This document shows, in pieces, positions 44,301 through 56,300 of a stretch of 64,000 bases of DNA. Made by a program: the position numbers and the translations under genes. How positions within the stretch are numbered: the stretch's first letter is position 1; every line of letters begins with the position of its first letter. Under the pieces are notes generated by a model. The model was not told the DNA's origin. It did no database searches and saw only the letters and a program-made list of their open reading frames with translations. Source of the DNA: Owenia fusiformis (lineage: Eukaryota; Annelida; Polychaeta; Sabellida; Oweniidae); contig CAIIXF020000010.1 in assembly GCA_903813345.2 (NCBI GenBank), positions 26,934,425 to 26,998,424 on the forward strand, read 5' to 3'.

Positions 44301-45480
44301 AGTATTTGGTAAAAAAGTGGTTGATTATGAGCCTTCGTGTTTGTTACCGGCTCTCGTTGCTCAGCTCTAGGCGTTCGCCGTAACGAGATATTTGTCTTGC
44401 GTAGCCAGTTGCAGGAATTTATTAAGAAGTAATATCGAGATCGACTTCAATTTTTCAAAGGTATATGTTTGAGCAGAATGTTGGCAATATCTGCTGCCGA
44501 TGCAAAAGAGGCCCAAGCTAATAACACAAAATAACAAATGGGCAGTTCCATGTTCGGGCTGATATCATATGAAATTAAGAAAATTTGAGTACCCAATAAT
44601 AATATTTCATGATGTCTTCAGGAAGTCAGGATTTAAGGATTTCACTAAAATGTAATAAAAAATGATTGAAATATTTTTGTCTTCATAATTATCAATGAAT
44701 GGGATATAGTATTTGGTTATTATATTTGGAAATTTTCATGCAATGTCACCTCAGATTACTGAAAAACTCAATAATTGCATTATCCAAATGTAACGTTTGT
44801 ACTTGATTTAAAGGATAATATAACACAATTTAATTTGCACCTTTTCGTCTTCACTTTTTAGCACTGACAACGATGGCGAACTTCAGAGAGTCACTCTTAA
44901 CCAGCAAAGTCGAGACTCGCACATGCGCGTACCACTAGAACAGGTGACGCCCTTCTACACAGCCATGAAAAACTACAATGATGCTCTCTACAACAATTCC
45001 ATCCGTATTAAAATGGAACCAGGTAACAGTTGCATGTTATGAAATTAATTGAGTGATCGTAAAATACCTTAACGTCATTTGAAATGCCCACATATTTATA
45101 TTTTAGCGTAATATGTAGTTCTCCAATGACTTCCGCATATTGAACAAGTGCTATTCTCTTGGCTTACTAAAACCGATCAATAGACTCTCCCATAACTTCC
45201 AAAAACCGATCATGGGGTTTCCCATAGTCTTATTTCTTACTACTTTACACTTCCAAATCTCGAAATAGACAAATGTTGATACACTTTCTAGTTGAAAAAC
45301 ACTGCGTGTCTTGTTGCAGGGGATATTGTTTGTTTTGACAACATGCGCGTCCTGCATGGGCGGACAGGTTTCAAAATGAATCAGAGTGGGTCCAGACATC
45401 TAGAAGGTGGATACATCGAATGGGATGAACTGAGATCTATGCAGAATGTGATGAAGAAAGAGTTAAACATCATGGATTAA
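41321..45480 (+). CDS. BBOX1: Gamma-butyrobetaine dioxygenase-like protein, copy B
   Basis: Tandem paralogue of the gene at 22029. Exons: 41321-41515, 42614-42805, 43003-43148, 43587-43692, 44098-44297, 44862-45022, 45320-45480, each the same length as its partner, giving 386 residues. The zinc ligands (DNCQCSKC, DGHRSP), iron ligands (LGLHTDLP, VLHGRTGF) and SRHLEGGY are kept. The substrate-cage Tyr of SRHLEGAY in copy A is also present here, and the cage Trp is again Phe (GETF). Introns are much shorter than in copy A. The start is placed at 41321 because it aligns with the copy A ATG; an in-frame ATG at 41273 would add 16 residues not seen in copy A. AATAAA overlaps the stop (45479-45484), so the true poly(A) site is probably further down. 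Confidence 0.94.
41870..42451. repeat. One-ended copy of the inverted-repeat element at 30357-31046
   Basis: The interior and right arm match 30470-31046 closely (GGGGTCTAAAACATCTTCAA, ACTTCACTTGAAAGAAAACA, CTCATGGTGAAAGATATG). The left arm is missing. It sits in intron 1 of BBOX copy B, whereas the copy A element is in intron 6, so these are independent insertions and not part of the gene duplication. Confidence 0.8.
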
Positions 45481-45946
45481 TAAATGCTTGGACTTCATGT
45501 AGTTGAGCCACTGAGCCTCTACAGAAAGACACTACTTGTGCCAGAATTTGAAATATGATATACCATTAGAAAGGGAGCACACGAATTCAGTAATTACTGC
45601 ACACTGAACAGGTTTCTTACTTTATTCATCTATTCTTAAAGACTGATGATATGTTATTGCTGACAGCCAAACATAAATATAAAACAATGGTGAACTCTGG
45701 GTTAGGCACTTTAGATATATTTGGCAGATTTATCTCAAAAGTAGAACAAAAACTATGAATTAAAATAATCAGTCTCCTTGACTTTTGCTAAACATCCCCC
45801 ACTTGGCTACAACAGGGTAACACTGTATCACAAAAAGGTTACAGTGTACCTATATCTTCTCCATGACATTCGTCCACTATCTAGATTACTATAAGATAAT
45901 AGTTCGAGTGGTATGTAAGTGGGTCTGTCAATGAACTACTGTATCT

Positions 45947-47002
45947 TACGAGGGGTGATCAGGAATTTCTGGACCGTTGGCTCTATTTTTGCCATTTTTT
46001 ATCCTTTCTTAGTGATTTTTTCACATAATATAACCAAAATAGATAGGATCACACCATGAAAATTTCATTGTTCTATGACATCATTATCCTATTATTTTTG
46101 TTACCATGGTAACTGGTGACGCGACAAGGTGGAGCTCAGAAAAAATACCAAATTTGAAAAACAACAGTAATCTACTAATTTTATATGATGTTTGGACACT
46201 GTATTCATTGCTGAATATGTGACATACTGTAATTGGTTGTATTATTTCATTAAGTATATGCATTAATGTTCATAGTAGTTGTCATTATTCTTCCATCAAT
46301 TCTAATCCTTCAAAGTAGTTACCATCACTTTGTAAGCATTTGTTATGCCTTTTCACCCAGTCCTGAAAGATAGAAACAGACTTTGTAACATTTGTGTGTG
46401 AATTCCTGAATGATCTCATTACTGTCCTCAAAGTGGATACCTCATAATTTGTTCTTCACTGTTGGGAAAAGAAATCACACCCAGCTAATTCTGGGGGATA
46501 CGGTGTGTGTGGTACACGGTCACAACCGATGGAAATAATCTCATTTTGTAGGCAAAGATGGTCTGTATCACATCTTTCAGAACTGGGTGAAAAGGCATAA
46601 CAAATGCTTACAAAATGCTGGTAACTACTTTGAAGGATTAGATTAGAATTCAAATTGATGGAAGATTAATGACAGTTACTATGAACATTAATGAATATAC
46701 TTAATGATATAATACAACCTATACAGTATGTTTGTAACATATTCAGCAATGAGTACAGTGTCCAAACATCATATAAAACTACTGTTGATTTTTCAAATTT
46801 TGTATTTTTTCTGAGCTCCACCTTGTCGCGTCACCAGTTACCATGGTAACAAAAATAAAAGGATAATGATTTCATAGAACAGTAAAATCTTCATGGTGTG
46901 ATCCTATATATTTGGGTTATATTGTGTGAAAAAATCACTAAGAAAGGATAAAAATGGCAAAAATAGAGCCAACGGTCCAGAAATTCCTGATCACCCCTCG
47001 TA
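45947..47002. mobile_element. Mariner-derived foldback element
   Basis: TA plus CGAGGGGTGATCAGGAATTT opens and the complement plus TA closes a 1052-bp element. Its inverted arms are about 427 bp each (45949-46375 and 46574-47000). The arms and loop contain the end of a mariner transposase: PPELAGCDFF on the minus strand near 46456-46510 (third catalytic Asp region) and KRHNKCLQ..GNYFEG at the arm ends, present in both orientations. The frame is broken by a stop after CDFFSQQ, so it is not autonomous. Confidence 0.85.
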
Positions 47003-47519
47003 GCGCAGTCAGATGTCCAGAAATGAGCCCTTTATAGTTCGACTTTTTCAGGAAAGCAACAAACTTGGCACAGTTGTAGAAACACTTGATCTGAGTGGAA
47101 AATGATTTCGGGGCAAGTGATCCGGAGTGGTCTTCATGGATTTTTTAGTCTCTGACCCCAACCCCTATCAGGCGGGGAGGGGGTACATTATAAAAAATAA
47201 ATAAAAATGGTTTTGAAGTAAATTTTTTTAAATTACTTCATTTGGTGATTGCTCTGAGCCTTGAAATTGAGACAAACTGATTGTAGAAGTGGTGCTTAGT
47301 GAGGAAAATACATTTTGACCCAATTATCTAGCGTGAATTCATATTTTAAAGGGTCAAATATGGGACATCAAGTACTGTATTTCAAGAATGTGATGTCTGA
47401 TCATCTTGGAAAAAATCATACTAATAGGGTTATAGGTGTTCATCACAAATATAGAATATGGCTCGGGTAGCTCATGTATTTTTTGAGATAAAAATTATCG
47501 AAAATTGAATATTTAAGCC

Positions 47520-48060
47520 TTTGCGGCCTAGGGGTAACCTTATTCTACCTTAATAATTTTTAAGATATGCAATGTATGGGTCTCATATGAGCTCAAAATG
47601 GTGCATTGAGTCTTGTTTTGTCATATTATTCCTAATTGGATTGAAAAATGATTGGAACTTTTCAAAAAAAAAAAAAATTTCATTATCGCTTCTGAAGGGC
47701 CAGGGGTAACCATATTTTACCTTGATAACTTTTAAGGTTTGTAATATATGTATCTCAAATTAGCTTAAGATGGTGCCTGATCTGTTTAATCATAATACCT
47801 CCAATAAGATGTAGAAAATGATTGGACATTTCTTAAAATTTGAAATTTTCATTTTAGCTTATGATGGCCTGGGGGGGGGGGGGGCTTATTTAATCTTGAA
47901 CTTTTCTTAATTATGAGACGTATGCATCTCAAATGAGCTAAAAATTGTGTCATATACTCTTGTTTTGCCATATTATTCCTTAGGAGATGTAAAAAATAAT
48001 AGAAATTTGAAAAATGACATCTTTAGCTTTTGACAGGTTAGAGGTGATTTTATCATATAT
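47520..48060. repeat. Tandem repeats of about 174 bp in the left arm of the giant element
   Basis: Three to four diverged units each contain GGGTAACCNTATTYTACCTT, TCATATGAGCTCAAAATGGT and TTGTTTTGTCATATTATTCC. The mirrored array lies in the right arm (about 51830-52330). Confidence 0.75.
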
Positions 48061-49517
48061 TACCATAATATAGAAGCAAAGGATGGAGTGAGTTTAGCAA
48101 CCCCGTCCCCATGACCAATGCCATTGGCAGCTTGGGTCTTAAAGCATTTATGACCCAAGCTGCAATAAACCATGCTGACCTATTCTCAACCAATCATCGA
48201 GCTTGAAGGAACAAGTGCTGTTTGTACATTAATGATGCGATTTCTTCAGAGAAAGTGACCATATAGAAACCCGTCCTTATTTCGACAACAAACTCTGATT
48301 AGCGCAGTGAGTTCAGAGATTTATTGAAAACTGATAGAGTGAAGACGAAGCTCTCTTTTGAGAAGGAAAGTCGAATGAATGCAAAGGGTAGTAAGTCCAG
48401 TCACCTTAGCCTGATGGGGGGGGGGGGGGGGGGGGGGTTAAGGTGAGCTGCTTCTGTCAAGGATTCTGTCAGTGAATAATGACAGTCAATGATTGGGTAC
48501 AAGAATGCCAAATGTTATTAATTTTCAAGATTAAATGATCTCAAAATGGGGAAAATAGTCTGTTTTTCACTTTATTCCTACTGAGATAATGATTAACAAC
48601 AATTAGAAAATTCAGTGACACATTTAAATCTCAATCCATTTATTCCATTTTAGCACTACCAATAGCAGTAGAATACAGATGTAACATCACATCCAATGAT
48701 TGTATGAAAAATGGGGAGGGTTAAACTTTGGCCATGGGCAGGTAGATATTGATAGGATTTCTCCCTTACCATATGCTATCCAAATTGACTTTTTCAGTTT
48801 TTAACATCACAAATATGCCAGGATAACCACATCAGAATTAAATGTAAGGAGTATTATTCTTTCTCTTGAAGGCCATGATTGAAGCAGTCTTACTGAAAAT
48901 ATTGAGAAATATCCTTGAATCTGCATCTTCTTAAGAGCAAGGGCAGAACCTCACTGTTGGGCTAAAACATTGCATTGCCTCCTTAATTTATGTGGTCACT
49001 ATCTTCTTTCCATCCATTTCAAGGGTTTCAGTTTCCTCCTTAGACTATCCTTGTTCCAGTTCCACAAGTCTCTCTAGTGCTGTTTTAAAGGTGAAACAAT
49101 TAGTGCAAAGGGGCCATTCAACGATCATGGACCAGTGTCAAAATACATTCAAGTTTGGATATTTCATCAAGACTAACATATATGTTTATTTTTTTCCAAA
49201 GAAACCCCCTGAATGAACATTATTTCAGCTGATTCCTCTTGAAATGTTTTGGATCTTAAAAATCTATAAGTGGGCCTCCCTTTATAGAAGCTTTGAACTG
49301 AATTTACACTTCTTAATGCTAAAATTGATAGTTTATCCATACATTTTAAGAAAATAGGTATGTCAAAGAAGATGTTTAGCCAAATAAAAAATTGAATCTT
49401 GTTGCCCCTTTAAGCTAGTGTCCTGGTAAACATTCCAGCTGACATCAAGGCAATGAACTATTTGCAGACTTTTACGTGGGTAATATCATATTTGCATAAT
49501 CACCCAATTTTCTTTAT

Positions 49518-50348
49518 CACAGGCTGGTATCGAAATATTTGTCCGCTGTGACGGAGCATGCTATTTTTCATAAAAACACTAAGAATACTTCACGATTTAT
49601 TTTTTAACTCATATGTTTCGTTATACCATACAAAATTACTTACTCCATGCAATGGATATATCATTTGCGGGTAACTTTCACTTCTGTTTGAAGTCCAATT
49701 ACGCTGGGAAGAAAAGCTATTGAAAATTGCGCCGGAGTATCATACTTCAAAGTGTACCATTTCTTGTTTAACTTTCTAATGGCACGATCTAGTGACACGA
49801 TAATATTTACACATGGTTTCAGCATAACTATGAAGGTATAAATGAGATGTTGATGTATTTGGTCTTTTTAATTCTTTTATAAAAAATAATGTTTAATTTT
49901 TTTGTCCGCTGTGACGGAGCAGTTGCAAATGTGAACTGTGAAAATGCTCCGTCACAGCGGACAAAAAATATTAATATTATTTTTTATAAAAAAAATTAAA
50001 AAGACCCAATGCATTAATATCTCATTAATACATTCAGAGTTATGCTTAAAACATATGTTAATATTATCGTGTCACTATATCATGCCATTAAAAAGTTAAA
50101 AAAGAAATGGTACATTTTAGAGTTTGATACTCTGGCGCCGTTTTCAATAGATTTTACTCCTAGCGTTATTGGACTTCAAACAGAAGTGAAGGTTACACGC
50201 AAATGATATATCCATTGCATGGAGTAAGAAATTATCTTTGATATAACGAAACATATGAGTTAAAAAACAAATCGTGAAGCATTTTAGTGTTTTTATGAAA
50301 AATAGCATGCTCCGTCACAGCGGACACATCTTTCGATACCAGCCTGTG
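49518..50348. repeat. Palindrome at the symmetry centre with a four-fold GC-rich motif
   Basis: The outer ends CACAGGCTGGTATCG / CGATACCAGCCTGTG enclose arms of about 400 bp. TGTCCGCTGTGACGGAGC occurs four times: outward at both ends (49540, 50307) and inward beside the centre (49903, 49945), in opposite orientations. The central spacer between the inner pair is about 25 bp. Confidence 0.85.
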
Positions 50349-51642
50349 TTTATATATCACTGTTAGCATGTTTAACTATTCATGCCCTGTCTATTATTTT
50401 GGCATCTACTATGTAGCTTAGTCATTCAACTTTGATGTTAATGAGCATAGATACAAACAGCACAAAACTGGAACAGTGAGGAAAGTATATCCTACTAATT
50501 TTCTTCTGTGGAATTGGCAAGATTTCCTAAGATAGTTGGAACAAGAGGGAGCTGTTTTCCTTCCAGGCATCAAAACTGAAACCCTGGAGGAAGATGGCAA
50601 GAAGATTGTGACCTCACAATGAGGTAATGCAATATCTTAGCCCGATAGTGAAGTATCTGTCATCACCATTCGCTCGTATGAAGAAGCATGCCAAAGACTG
50701 CTTCTGTCATGACCTAATAAGAATCATAGTCAATACAGTTGATTTTGGTGTGGTTTAAACTGGCAGTAACTTGTGCTGAAAATGTCAATTTGGATTGCAT
50801 ATGGCCTATGGTAAGGGGAAATTCCTCCAGAATGTACGACCTGTCTTAGATATTTCAAGGCCACTTGGCCATGAACGAAGTTTAGCCCTTACCATTTTTC
50901 ATACAATCTCTAGATGCATTCTGCTACTACTCTTAGATAACTGATTTGCAGGAATAGAAGGTGTACCCAGAGGTTACGCAAGTGTTCTAAAGCTTTAAAT
51001 CTCTTTTGATACCCTAAAATTAGAAGACTAGAGTCCTTATTCATTCTGATGCATTCTTAGCCACAGTTTCTATCACCACATGAATGTGGCTGGCCTACTC
51101 CCACTGCTGATACTGAGGCCACAACATAAAATGTAGGTCATGGGGTAGATACCTGTGTCAAGAAAACAGATGCAAATGTTTGAAAGCAGATCTGATTTGC
51201 TCTGAGCTATGTAGCTGTAGGAGAGACTGTCAGAATCCATAAATTGTGACTCCTTTGATTATTTTTTATAGATTTGGATTATATACTCAAATGATAATAT
51301 ACAGAATCTTAACAATGCTACAACTCGTGCTAGTATGAACTGGACTTATCAAACATTTTCACATCTTAGAAAATGTTCTATAAAACTAGATAGTATTGCC
51401 ATTGGTACTAGAAAGGAATAAATGGCTGTTGAGGTTCATTTTTTATAACTGTTAATCATTATTGTATATCTCAGTAGGAATAATATGACAAAACTAGACT
51501 ATATTCACTATTTTGAGCTCATTTGAGTAGACAATATGATATATCTTTGTTTAAATTTTTAAGGTAAAATTAGGTCATTCCTGACCTATCATAAACTACA
51601 CTACCAATCTCAAACTGCATCAAACAGCATGGTTTCATAAAC

Positions 51643-51803
51643 AGTGCTGTAAAAACAGTACTGTACACAGCTGTTCAGTACTGAGCTGTAAAAACAGTAC
51701 TGTACTACGCTGTGCAAAACAGATGGTGTTAGAATAGCATTGTACCATGCTATATAGTGCAGTACTCTGACTGCACTGTTCAGTACTGTTTACAGCGCTG
51801 CAA
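51643..51803. mobile_element. Small CAGTACTGT-rich palindromic insertion
   Basis: It starts CAGTGCTGTAAAAACAGTAC, ends GTACTGTTTACAGCGCTG, and contains many ACAGTACTGT words. It interrupts the right arm of the giant element and has no counterpart in the left arm. Confidence 0.6.
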
Positions 51804-51829
51804 GAAGATGTTGCGGATTGGGGGTGTAA

Positions 51830-52330
51830 TATGAAAATGTAATTTTCTTATAATTTCCAATCATTTTTTCACTCCTTGGGAATGATATGATAAAACAGGA
51901 CTAAATATACCATCTTAAGCTCATTTGAGGTGACTATGTCTCGTATTTAGAAAATTATTAAGGTAAAATAAGGTTACCCCAGGGCCATCAAGAGCTTAAG
52001 TGAAAATTTTGATTTTTTAGATATATCCGATCATTTTCTACATCTTATTGGAAGAAGTATGATAAAACAGAACTATATGCAACATCTTGAGCTAATTTGA
52101 GATGCATATATTACATATCTGGGAAATTATTAGGGTAAAATATGGTTACCCCTGGCCCTTTAGAACCGAAAATGAAAATTTGATTTTTTTTTTATTTTCA
52201 ATAATTTTTTTATATCTAATTAGGAATAATATGACAAAACAATACTTAATGCAACATTTAGAATTCATATGAGGCCCAAACATTGCGTATCTTAAAAATT
52301 ATTAAGGTAAAATAAGGTCACCCCTAGGCC
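51830..52330. repeat. Mirrored tandem repeats in the right arm of the giant element
   Basis: Units carry GGTAAAATAAGGTTACCCC and ATGATAAAACAGAACTA words, the complements of the left-arm array at 47520-48060. Confidence 0.7.
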
Positions 52331-53284
52331 GCAAGGGCTTAAATATCCAAATTTCGATAATTTATTTCTCAAAAAATGCATGAGCTACACAAGCCATGTA
52401 TCATATGAGTGATAAACACCAATATCTCTATTAGTATGAATTTTTTCAGGATGATCAGACATCACATTCTTGAAATACAGTACTTGATGTCCTATATTTG
52501 ACCCTTTGAAAGATGAATTCACGCTAGATAATTGGGTTAAAATGTATTTTCCTTCCTAAACACCACTTCTAAAATAGGTTTTTCTCAATTTCAAGGCTCA
52601 AAGCAATGACCAAATGAAGTCATTTAAAGAAATATACTTTACAACTATTTTTATTTATTTTATTATAATGTACCCCCTCTCCGCCTGATAGGGATGGGGG
52701 TCAGAGGCTTAAAATCCATGAAGACCACCCCGAATCAATTGCCCCGAAATCATTTTTCATTCAGATCATATGTTTCTACAACTGTGCCAAGTTTGTTGCT
52801 TTCCTGAAAAAGTCGAACTACCAAAGGGACATCTGACTGCGCTATCGTACATACAAGATATCTCCATGTACTCTAAATCTAAAAATAGATGCAATATAAC
52901 ATTGTTTTCTCAATTGAACACTATTTACACCAAAAAATCATAAAGATTCGAACATATTTGAGAGTTATTCCAAAATAAGAGGGTAGCATTTTTTGGTCAC
53001 TTAGTATATTCATATAAGTGGTGGAAAAAGAAATAATTTTGCATAGTCACATAAAAGCAATATGAACTACTAAAAGCAACTAGAATTTCGTTTCCAAAAG
53101 AGGAAGGGGTAAATATTACGGCAAATTTCCTCACCCTGGGGCAATTAATCTGGTCAAATACATCCCTGGACGTAACAACATGCTCCTACAACAAAAGTGG
53201 CCAACTTCCGTATAATTTGATATCATTGCTGTGTTGCATGAGAAGCAAAGATTTGTGTAGAACTGACTGTATTTTTGGTTGCTT

Positions 53285-53290
53285 TTTATT
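53285..53290 (-). promoter_or_regulatory. Probable poly(A) signal of ELP1
   Basis: AATAAA on the minus strand about 75 nt beyond the ELP1 stop codon at 53364-53366. A 3' UTR of this size would end well before the giant foldback element. Confidence 0.6.
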
Positions 53291-53363
53291 GTATAACTTT
53301 ATATCATAAATCTCATACAATGAAACTTTATCTCAATCCTTTTTGAAATGGTTTACATCACGA

Positions 53364-56300
53364 TTACTGTCCAAGCACTGTGAGTTTCCATTTCTTTGTT
53401 TTATTTATCACTGGAGGTATTCTGAACACTGCATCTGAAAGAAAAATGTAAAGTATATATTTTTCTTCCAATATAAAAAATCTGAATATGAAAGCATGAA
53501 ATTAATCTTTCAAAAATGTATGGAATATGAGAGATGCGCTTAAATAATGGGTATAAAAATGACTGGAATATAAAACAATCAAATGTCAAACAATACCAAA
53601 GAATATGACATCGTTTTAAACGAATACAACCTCAAACTGATGAAGAAAGACAAATTTATAAAAAAAAAAAAAGTAAATGGCCACAAAAACAAAAACACAT
53701 TTAGCCAATGGTACAATGAAAAACATGAAAAGATACCTTTTTGTCAAACATAACTGTAACATGATAGATTACCTAGTTGAGTTGTCTTGTCTGTGTCAGG
53801 TCCTGCTTTGGACTGCATGGATCTCACTATACTGTTGGCAGTGGCATCAGGCCCCAGACTCTAGAATATGACGAACACAAGGACATTCATCACACATTGT
53901 TGCATTAATGCCTGGGTCACATTTGCTTCGATTCATAGGCTGGCGCCCGGCTGATTGAGTATTTTGTTCAAAATTGTATACAGTTTTGACCAGAATACCC
54001 AATCAGCCAGGCGCCGACCGATCAATCAGAGCAAATGGGACCCAGGCATTACCAAGTGATTCATAGAATGTTCTTTCCAGAATCTTACCTCATGTATGTA
54101 AAATACAGAGATCATTGATTATTTTATCAACAGGCACAACCCTGTATTTTCACAACCTGAAGATGGTGCAGGACAGATTTGCTTCAACACTTGGGAGAAC
54201 AATGGAAACCAAACCAAATCTGAACAAATTGACAAATACGTGACTTCACAGAATTGTGTCAACTTGAAAAAGTGTTTTCATCGTGTACCAAAATTTATAT
54301 TCTGTATTCTCCATAAAACTACATGTTCTAATCCAGGTACATACATTTTTTCATACTTTTTAGTGCAAAATTTCACTTTTGGAAATCTTACATTTCATAT
54401 AAATCTCAACTCACTATTATCGGTTGGTCATCTTTTTCTTGTGGACTCCAAATATCTGCTATACTTGATTCCACTAACTTAATGAGTTCCTGAAAGTCTT
54501 GCTGTAGCTTGGCAGCCTTGTCTTCATGGTGGAATTGAACCAGTGTTTTCAATAGTGGCCCAATTTCATCTGCAAGTGAAACAATGCCAACTGGAGCAAT
54601 CCATATTTAACCAATACTGGGACTCACAACTCAGGTAAGTGCTAATAGAAGAGGCCTAAATACATGTAATAGATTCAATACATATTAGTAATAGGACTGG
54701 TGTACTAAGGAATACATGTATCGCAAAACTCACACCTATACACCGTTAAGTGTTGTACAGTGTACCATAATTTCACATATGTCTATTGCATTCCCATTTT
54801 GGCGACCTAATACTTTTCTCAAATATTCATAAAATTCAAATATCAATCAGCAATTGGTTATTTTCAAAAATTGTTTGCATGAACATTTTGTCAAATAGCA
54901 ACAGGTCTTATAAAAGTACTGTTTAGAGGTGCATTCATGTTTCAATGTGAAAAAAATCAATCTTGGTTTTATGCATTATTATCTATCATAAGTGTTAAAG
55001 GTTTGCATGAAGCCCACCTTTCTGTTGCTCAGTCCTCGAGATGATGGTGGCAAGAGCATCTATCAATGCCAGATCTTCATGACGACTTCCCTCTTTCAAG
55101 CTCCACTTCTTACGTTCTGTCTTACGACGGTTTTTAGAAGATTTGCTGAAAATGATATTTAAATGAAATTATTGTCTAGAAAATAAAACATGATTTCAAA
55201 AAGTATATGTTGAAATATTGATGTATCCCATGTTACCATTGTGAATGCTATGTTGTTTATGTTATTGGAGAAAACACATAAAATTAGATCAATACTCATG
55301 GACTATTTATAAACTAGATAATGGTAAAATATGAAGAAAACCCATCCAGTAGTATTTGACAGATCAATGGATGGCATACATCGGACAGACACTACATATA
55401 ACTGTTTGGATCTACATGCTTTATGACTCAACTTCATCCTTCCAGATCCATTCATTGATAAAATGAGATTCTGGGCTTACCCTGACATTTTAGAGCTGGA
55501 AGATCTTTGAGAGTCTGTTGTGTATCTGGATGATTGAATGCTCTCTCCTGTGGCACTGCTAGCATCTGAGTATAGATCACCTCCCTCCTGCATGTATACA
55601 CCACTCTCTAGGTAACATAACATATGTCAGTTCTATATGTCGACAACCCTACATGTACATGCCCTGGGTACATACCACTCTTATGAGAACATATCACTTA
55701 TACGGGTTCTATATGTAGAGTTATAATAGGGGCATTAACTGCTGACTAGTCAAATTATTGAGGTAATGAAATATGGCCAAGAAAAAATTCAGTGAAATAT
55801 AAACTGTATTATGGTATAAACATTGGGGATTAAACCATTTATGTCCAATTACAACTGTACCTATCATTTCCAATCTGTTCTTCTCTTTCTCAGCACGTAC
55901 CACCTCCAGCCTTGTGGTATATTTCTTGAAGAGAGCACATGTTTCTTGCAGTGTGATTGAGAGGCTCTCATATGCTTCTTGTAGACCTGGCTTGAAGCTG
56001 GTCTCTAAGAAGTCTCTCCTGTTGTGCTTGTAGATCTGCAGGAAAATAATTGGTTTATTATTCACAAATACAGCTATGTCATATTTAACATACATGTAAG
56101 GGCTGACAATACCTGGGTTTAATAATCACGCGGTCCTAACTTCGACCGTTAATTTGAATTTTTGACCTACCAGGTGCTTGAAAATCAAGGATTGCGAGTG
56201 TCATACTGCACCGTTCTTCTTCAAACTTATACCATTAAAAGCAGAACAAAATTGCCTTTCTGTCGGTGCATTACTTTATTGTAAAGAGTCCCTCGTTCTA

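Larger units (their letters stand above)
47003..52842. mobile_element. Giant imperfect inverted-repeat element, about 5.8 kb
   Basis: It opens TA-GCGCAGTCAGATGTCC and closes GGACATCTGACTGCGC-TA. Matching segments occur in mirrored order along nearly the whole length: GACCCCAACCCCTATCAGGC near 47155 versus 52680, AGTACTGTATTTCAAGAATG near 47371 versus 52470, ATTCCTACTGAGATA near 48585 versus 51465, ATTGCATTGCCTCC near 48972 versus 50620. Arms are about 2.5 kb each and meet at the nested palindrome at 49518-50348. No open frame with a recognisable product was found. The left arm has an unmatched stretch at about 48090-48470 and the right arm one at 51643-51803. Confidence 0.85.

Noticed and set aside
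48415-48440. Long G tract as a possible G-quadruplex regulator
   Set aside because: A simple homopolymer run inside an unmatched stretch of the giant element, also likely to be a sequencing weak spot.
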